DNA from: Lachnospiraceae bacterium
GTDB taxonomy: Bacteria > Bacillota > Clostridia > Lachnospirales > Lachnospiraceae
Length of the DNA stretch: 9,224 bases
NCBI GenBank assembly: GCA_003488965.1
Contig: DNJW01000073.1
Span: 1-9,224 of the forward strand
Direction: 5' to 3'
Below the pieces are notes generated by a model. It did no database searches and was not told where the DNA came from. It was given only the letters and a program-made list of their open reading frames with translations. This document shows positions 7,075 through 9,224 of the stretch, in pieces (position 1 is the first letter of the stretch; every line of letters starts with the position of its first letter). The position numbers and the translations under genes are program-made.

Positions 7075-8100
7075 ATGTTGAATACAGTATACCGTCTGGT
7101 TGCACCAAGACGGTTTGAGGTTGCATTTAATGATATTGACCTGCAAAAGGGGCAGGTAGTTGTCCGGCCAACGTATTTGTCAATCTGCCATGCGGATCAG
7201 CGTTATTATCAGGGGACGCGTCCCATTGAGGTAATGAAGCAGAAGCTTCCTATGGCTTTAATCCATGAAGGCCTGGGAGAGGTTGTCTACGATGCAACCG
7301 GAACTTTTCAAAGCGGAGATTCAGTTATTATGATTCCCAATATTCCAAAAGAGAAGGATGCTGTTATTGCAGAAAATTATCTGAGGAGCAGTAAATTCCG
7401 GGCGAGCAGTTATGACGGTTTTATGCAGGAGCATGTTGCATTAGAACCAGACAGGGTGATTCCGCTTGATTCGTCAGTCGATAAGGTGGTAGCAGCTTTT
7501 ACGGAACTTGTTTCTGTCAGTGTGCATGCGCTCTGCCGCTTTGATTCCATTGCACATCAGCGAAGAAATGTTATTGGTGTCTGGGGCGATGGAAATCTTG
7601 CTTATATTACCGCAGTCTTTTTCCGGGCGATGTTTCCTGCTGTTAGCCTTTATGTATTTGGTGTACACCAGGAAAAGCTGTCACAGTTTTCTTTTGCAGA
7701 TGGAACCTTTTTGGTTACAGACATTCCGCCAGATTTGTCAGTAGACCATGCATTTGAATGTGTGGGTGGGGAAGCTTCCCAGAGGGCGATTAATCAGATT
7801 ATTGATCATATCTGTCCGGAGGGGACGATTTCACTTCTTGGCGTATCGGAATATCCGGTTCCGATTAATACCAGAATGGTTCTGGAAAAGGGGCTCCGTA
7901 TCTTTGGAAGCAGCCGGAGCGGAAGGGATGATTTTTTGAAAACGGTATCTTTATACCGCAGCCATCCGGAGATTGTCGGCTATTTAAGCAATATTGTGGG
8001 GGCACAGATTGAAATCCGCACAATTGCTGATATGAACAGGGCTTTTGAAACAGATATCCATAAAAGCATCGGAAAAACAATTATGATATGGAATAAATAA
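7075..8100 (+). CDS. tarJ: Ribulose-5-phosphate reductase (TarJ), zinc-dependent dehydrogenase family
   Basis: A 341-residue medium-chain dehydrogenase/reductase, predicted to reduce D-ribulose 5-phosphate to D-ribitol 5-phosphate with NADPH and so feed TarI. Zinc-site residues are visible as Cys38 in SICHADQRYYQG, His64-Glu65 in ALIHEGLGEV and Glu144 in TELVSVSVHAL. The nucleotide-binding turn is GVWGDGNLAY (about 168-177), followed by the family segments DHAFECVGG, LLGVSEYPV and GSSRSGR. Length and motif order match TarJ from teichoic acid clusters closely, as recalled from the pneumococcal enzyme. GGAAGGA at 7056-7062 precedes the ATG by 12 bases. It lies 31 bases after tarI, presumably in the same operon, and TarI and TarJ are known to act as a pair. 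No key residue appears to be missing. It is the last gene of the cluster; a hairpin region follows at once. Confidence 0.
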   Translation: MLNTVYRLVAPRRFEVAFNDIDLQKGQVVVRPTYLSICHADQRYYQGTRPIEVMKQKLPMALIHEGLGEVVYDATGTFQSGDSVIMIPNIPKEKDAVIAENYLRSSKFRASSYDGFMQEHVALEPDRVIPLDSSVDKVVAAFTELVSVSVHALCRFDSIAHQRRNVIGVWGDGNLAYITAVFFRAMFPAVSLYVFGVHQEKLSQFSFADGTFLVTDIPPDLSVDHAFECVGGEASQRAINQIIDHICPEGTISLLGVSEYPVPINTRMVLEKGLRIFGSSRSGRDDFLKTVSLYRSHPEIVGYLSNIVGAQIEIRTIADMNRAFETDIHKSIGKTIMIWNK

Positions 8101-8174
8101 TTATTATTCATGGCGTCTGACAGCTTTGCTGGCAGATTTTACGTATGTTGTTTAGAACAGCCGTGAATAGTAAT
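8100..8174. repeat. 15-bp inverted repeat enclosing a second hairpin, between tarJ and queA
   Basis: The left arm ATTATTATTCATGGC (8100-8114) pairs without a gap with GCCGTGAATAGTAAT (8160-8174): 13 Watson-Crick and 2 G-U pairs. The 45-base interior holds a second, tight hairpin at 8116-8136. The left arm begins on the last base of the tarJ stop codon. TGAATAG occurs in the right arm (8164-8170) and again at 8177-8183, so a shifted pairing is possible. The nested shape could be a terminator/anti-terminator region, a processed RNA element or the remains of a small palindromic repeat. Confidence 0.
8116..8140 (+). terminator. Possible rho-independent terminator after tarJ
   Basis: TCTGACAGC (8116-8124) and GCTGGCAGA (8128-8136) form eight base pairs with one A-G mismatch around a TTT loop, followed directly by TTTT (8137-8140). 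The stem is fairly GC-rich at its tip, but the T-run is short and the mismatch weakens it. Its place 16 bases after the tarJ stop, at the boundary between cell-wall and tRNA-modification genes, supports a terminator of moderate strength. Confidence 0.
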
Positions 8175-8177
8175 AAT
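8148..8177 (+). promoter_or_regulatory. Weak candidate promoter for queA
   Basis: TTGTTT (8148-8153) and AATAAT (8172-8177) lie 18 bases apart. The -10 matches consensus at five of six bases; the -35 matches only in its TTG. Transcription would start near 8184, giving a leader of about 18 bases that begins within the AGAAGG ribosome site region. The -10 overlaps the right arm of the inverted repeat at 8160-8174. The evidence is only suggestive. Confidence 0.
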
Positions 8178-8201
8178 GAATAGAAGAAGGTAGCAGCAGT
8201 T

Positions 8202-9224
8202 ATGAAAACTTCAGATTTTTATTATGAACTGCCTGAGGAGTTGATTGCGCAGGAACCATTAAGTGACAGGGCTTCTTCCAGGCTTCTGGTGTTAGGAAAA
8301 GAAACGGGGCAAAGAGAGCACACCGATTTTCACCATATTATAGATTATCTTCGCAAAGGGGACTGCCTTGTATTGAATGATACCAAAGTGATTCCAGCGC
8401 GTCTGATTGGGCAAAAGAAGGATACTGGCGGAAAGGTAGAACTTTTGCTGTTAAAGCGGAAGGGAGATAATATTTGGGAAACACTGGTAAAGCCGGGAAA
8501 GAAAGCGCGTCCCGGAGCAAAAATTGTATTTGGGAATGGAATTCTTACCGCTGAAGTGTTAGAAATTGCAGAAGAAGGAAACCGTCTGGTACAGTTTTCC
8601 TATGAGGGGATTTTTGAAGAAATTTTAGACAGGCTGGGGCAGATGCCGCTTCCGCCATATATTACCCATGAATTAAAGGAAAAAGGCCGCTACCAGACCG
8701 TTTATGCGAAATATGAGGGTTCTGCAGCAGCACCGACAGCCGGCCTTCATTTTACAGAGGAGCTTTTACAGGAAATTGAAGAAAAGGGTGTAGACATTGC
8801 ACGTGTTACTCTCCATGTCGGCCTTGGGACATTTCGTCCAGTCAAGGCAGAAGATGTGGCAGACCATCATATGCATACAGAGTATTATCGTGTAGACAGC
8901 GAAGCTGCTGATAAAATCAATGCAGCCAAGACAAACGGAAATCGAGTCATCTGTGTTGGTACGACAAGCTGCCGGACGGTTGAATCAGCTTCTGTCAATG
9001 GACAGGTGCAGGCAGGGGAAGGCGACACGGATATTTTTATCTATCCGGGATATCAGTTTCAGGCAACGGACTGCCTGATTACAAATTTTCATCTGCCAGA
9101 GTCCACGCTTTTGATGTTGGTATCTGCACTGGCGGGGAAAGAAAATATTATGGCGGCATATAAAGAAGCTGTGGCAATGAAATACCGTTTTTTTTCTTTT
9201 GGGGATGCAATGTTTCTTACAGAT
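8202..9224 (+). CDS. queA: S-adenosylmethionine:tRNA ribosyltransferase-isomerase, 3' end cut by window edge
   Basis: QueA moves and rearranges the ribosyl part of S-adenosylmethionine onto 7-aminomethyl-7-deazaguanine at position 34 of tRNA, giving epoxyqueuosine in the queuosine pathway. The start [19 protein letters not shown] is typical of the family. Further hallmarks are [24 protein letters not shown] (PTAGLHFT at 178-185), [10 protein letters not shown] (205-214), [11 protein letters not shown] and the C-terminal [12 protein letters not shown]. The window ends after 341 codons without a stop; as the family is about 340-355 residues long and this last motif lies near the C-terminus, only a few residues should be missing. 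AGAAGG at 8185-8190 lies 11 bases before the ATG, a rather long spacing. This gene is unrelated in function to the teichoic acid genes upstream, and a hairpin separates them, so it probably belongs to a different transcription unit. Confidence 0.
   Translation, partial: MKTSDFYYELPEELIAQEPLSDRASSRLLVLGKETGQREHTDFHHIIDYLRKGDCLVLNDTKVIPARLIGQKKDTGGKVELLLLKRKGDNIWETLVKPGKKARPGAKIVFGNGILTAEVLEIAEEGNRLVQFSYEGIFEEILDRLGQMPLPPYITHELKEKGRYQTVYAKYEGSAAAPTAGLHFTEELLQEIEEKGVDIARVTLHVGLGTFRPVKAEDVADHHMHTEYYRVDSEAADKINAAKTNGNRVICVGTTSCRTVESASVNGQVQAGEGDTDIFIYPGYQFQATDCLITNFHLPESTLLMLVSALAGKENIMAAYKEAVAMKYRFFSFGDAMFLTD

Noticed and set aside
7508..7939. Plus-strand open frames of 78 and 63 codons inside tarJ
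   Set aside because: They are alternative frames of the dehydrogenase coding sequence, whose own frame is intact with all motifs.

Overview
The window carries the end of a wall teichoic acid (or related poly(polyol-phosphate)) assembly cluster, followed by the start of a housekeeping tRNA-modification gene. Every supported gene lies on the + strand. Moderately low GC, AGGAGG-type ribosome sites, a sigma-A-like promoter and the protein sequences point to a Gram-positive Firmicute. A gut-type clostridium such as Lachnospiraceae is my best guess, from the general look of the proteins only. No rRNA, tRNA, CRISPR array or insertion sequence was seen, and no gene-free stretch exceeds about 112 bases.

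Layout: (1) 2-709, the 3' part of a polysaccharide pyruvyl transferase gene that enters from the left edge. (2) 750-2468, a CDP-polyol phosphotransferase of the TagB/TagF/TarL type (copy A). (3) A 112-base gap with a near-consensus promoter. (4) 2581-4515, a second pyruvyl transferase fused to a glycerophosphodiesterase (GDPD)-like domain whose catalytic histidines appear to be lost. (5) 4596-6335, a second CDP-polyol phosphotransferase (copy B), a close paralogue of copy A. (6) 6348-7043, a TarI-type ribitol-5-phosphate cytidylyltransferase with an altered CTP-binding loop. (7) 7075-8100, a TarJ-type ribulose-5-phosphate reductase. (8) A 101-base gap with a nested hairpin. (9) 8202 to the right edge, queA, nearly complete.

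How the genes could work together: TarJ reduces ribulose 5-phosphate to ribitol 5-phosphate, and TarI activates it to CDP-ribitol. The two TagF/TarL-type transferases would then add ribitol-phosphate and/or glycerol-phosphate units to a lipid-linked polymer, and the pyruvyl transferase-like proteins would add ketal-pyruvate or a related group to the sugars. The cluster looks like a two-gene module (pyruvyl transferase + phosphotransferase) that was duplicated in tandem, after which the second pyruvyl transferase gained, or the first lost, a GDPD-like tail.

The points most worth following are the pyruvyl transferase/pseudo-GDPD fusion, the module duplication, the degenerate CTP loop in TarI and the symmetric intergenic DNA elements.
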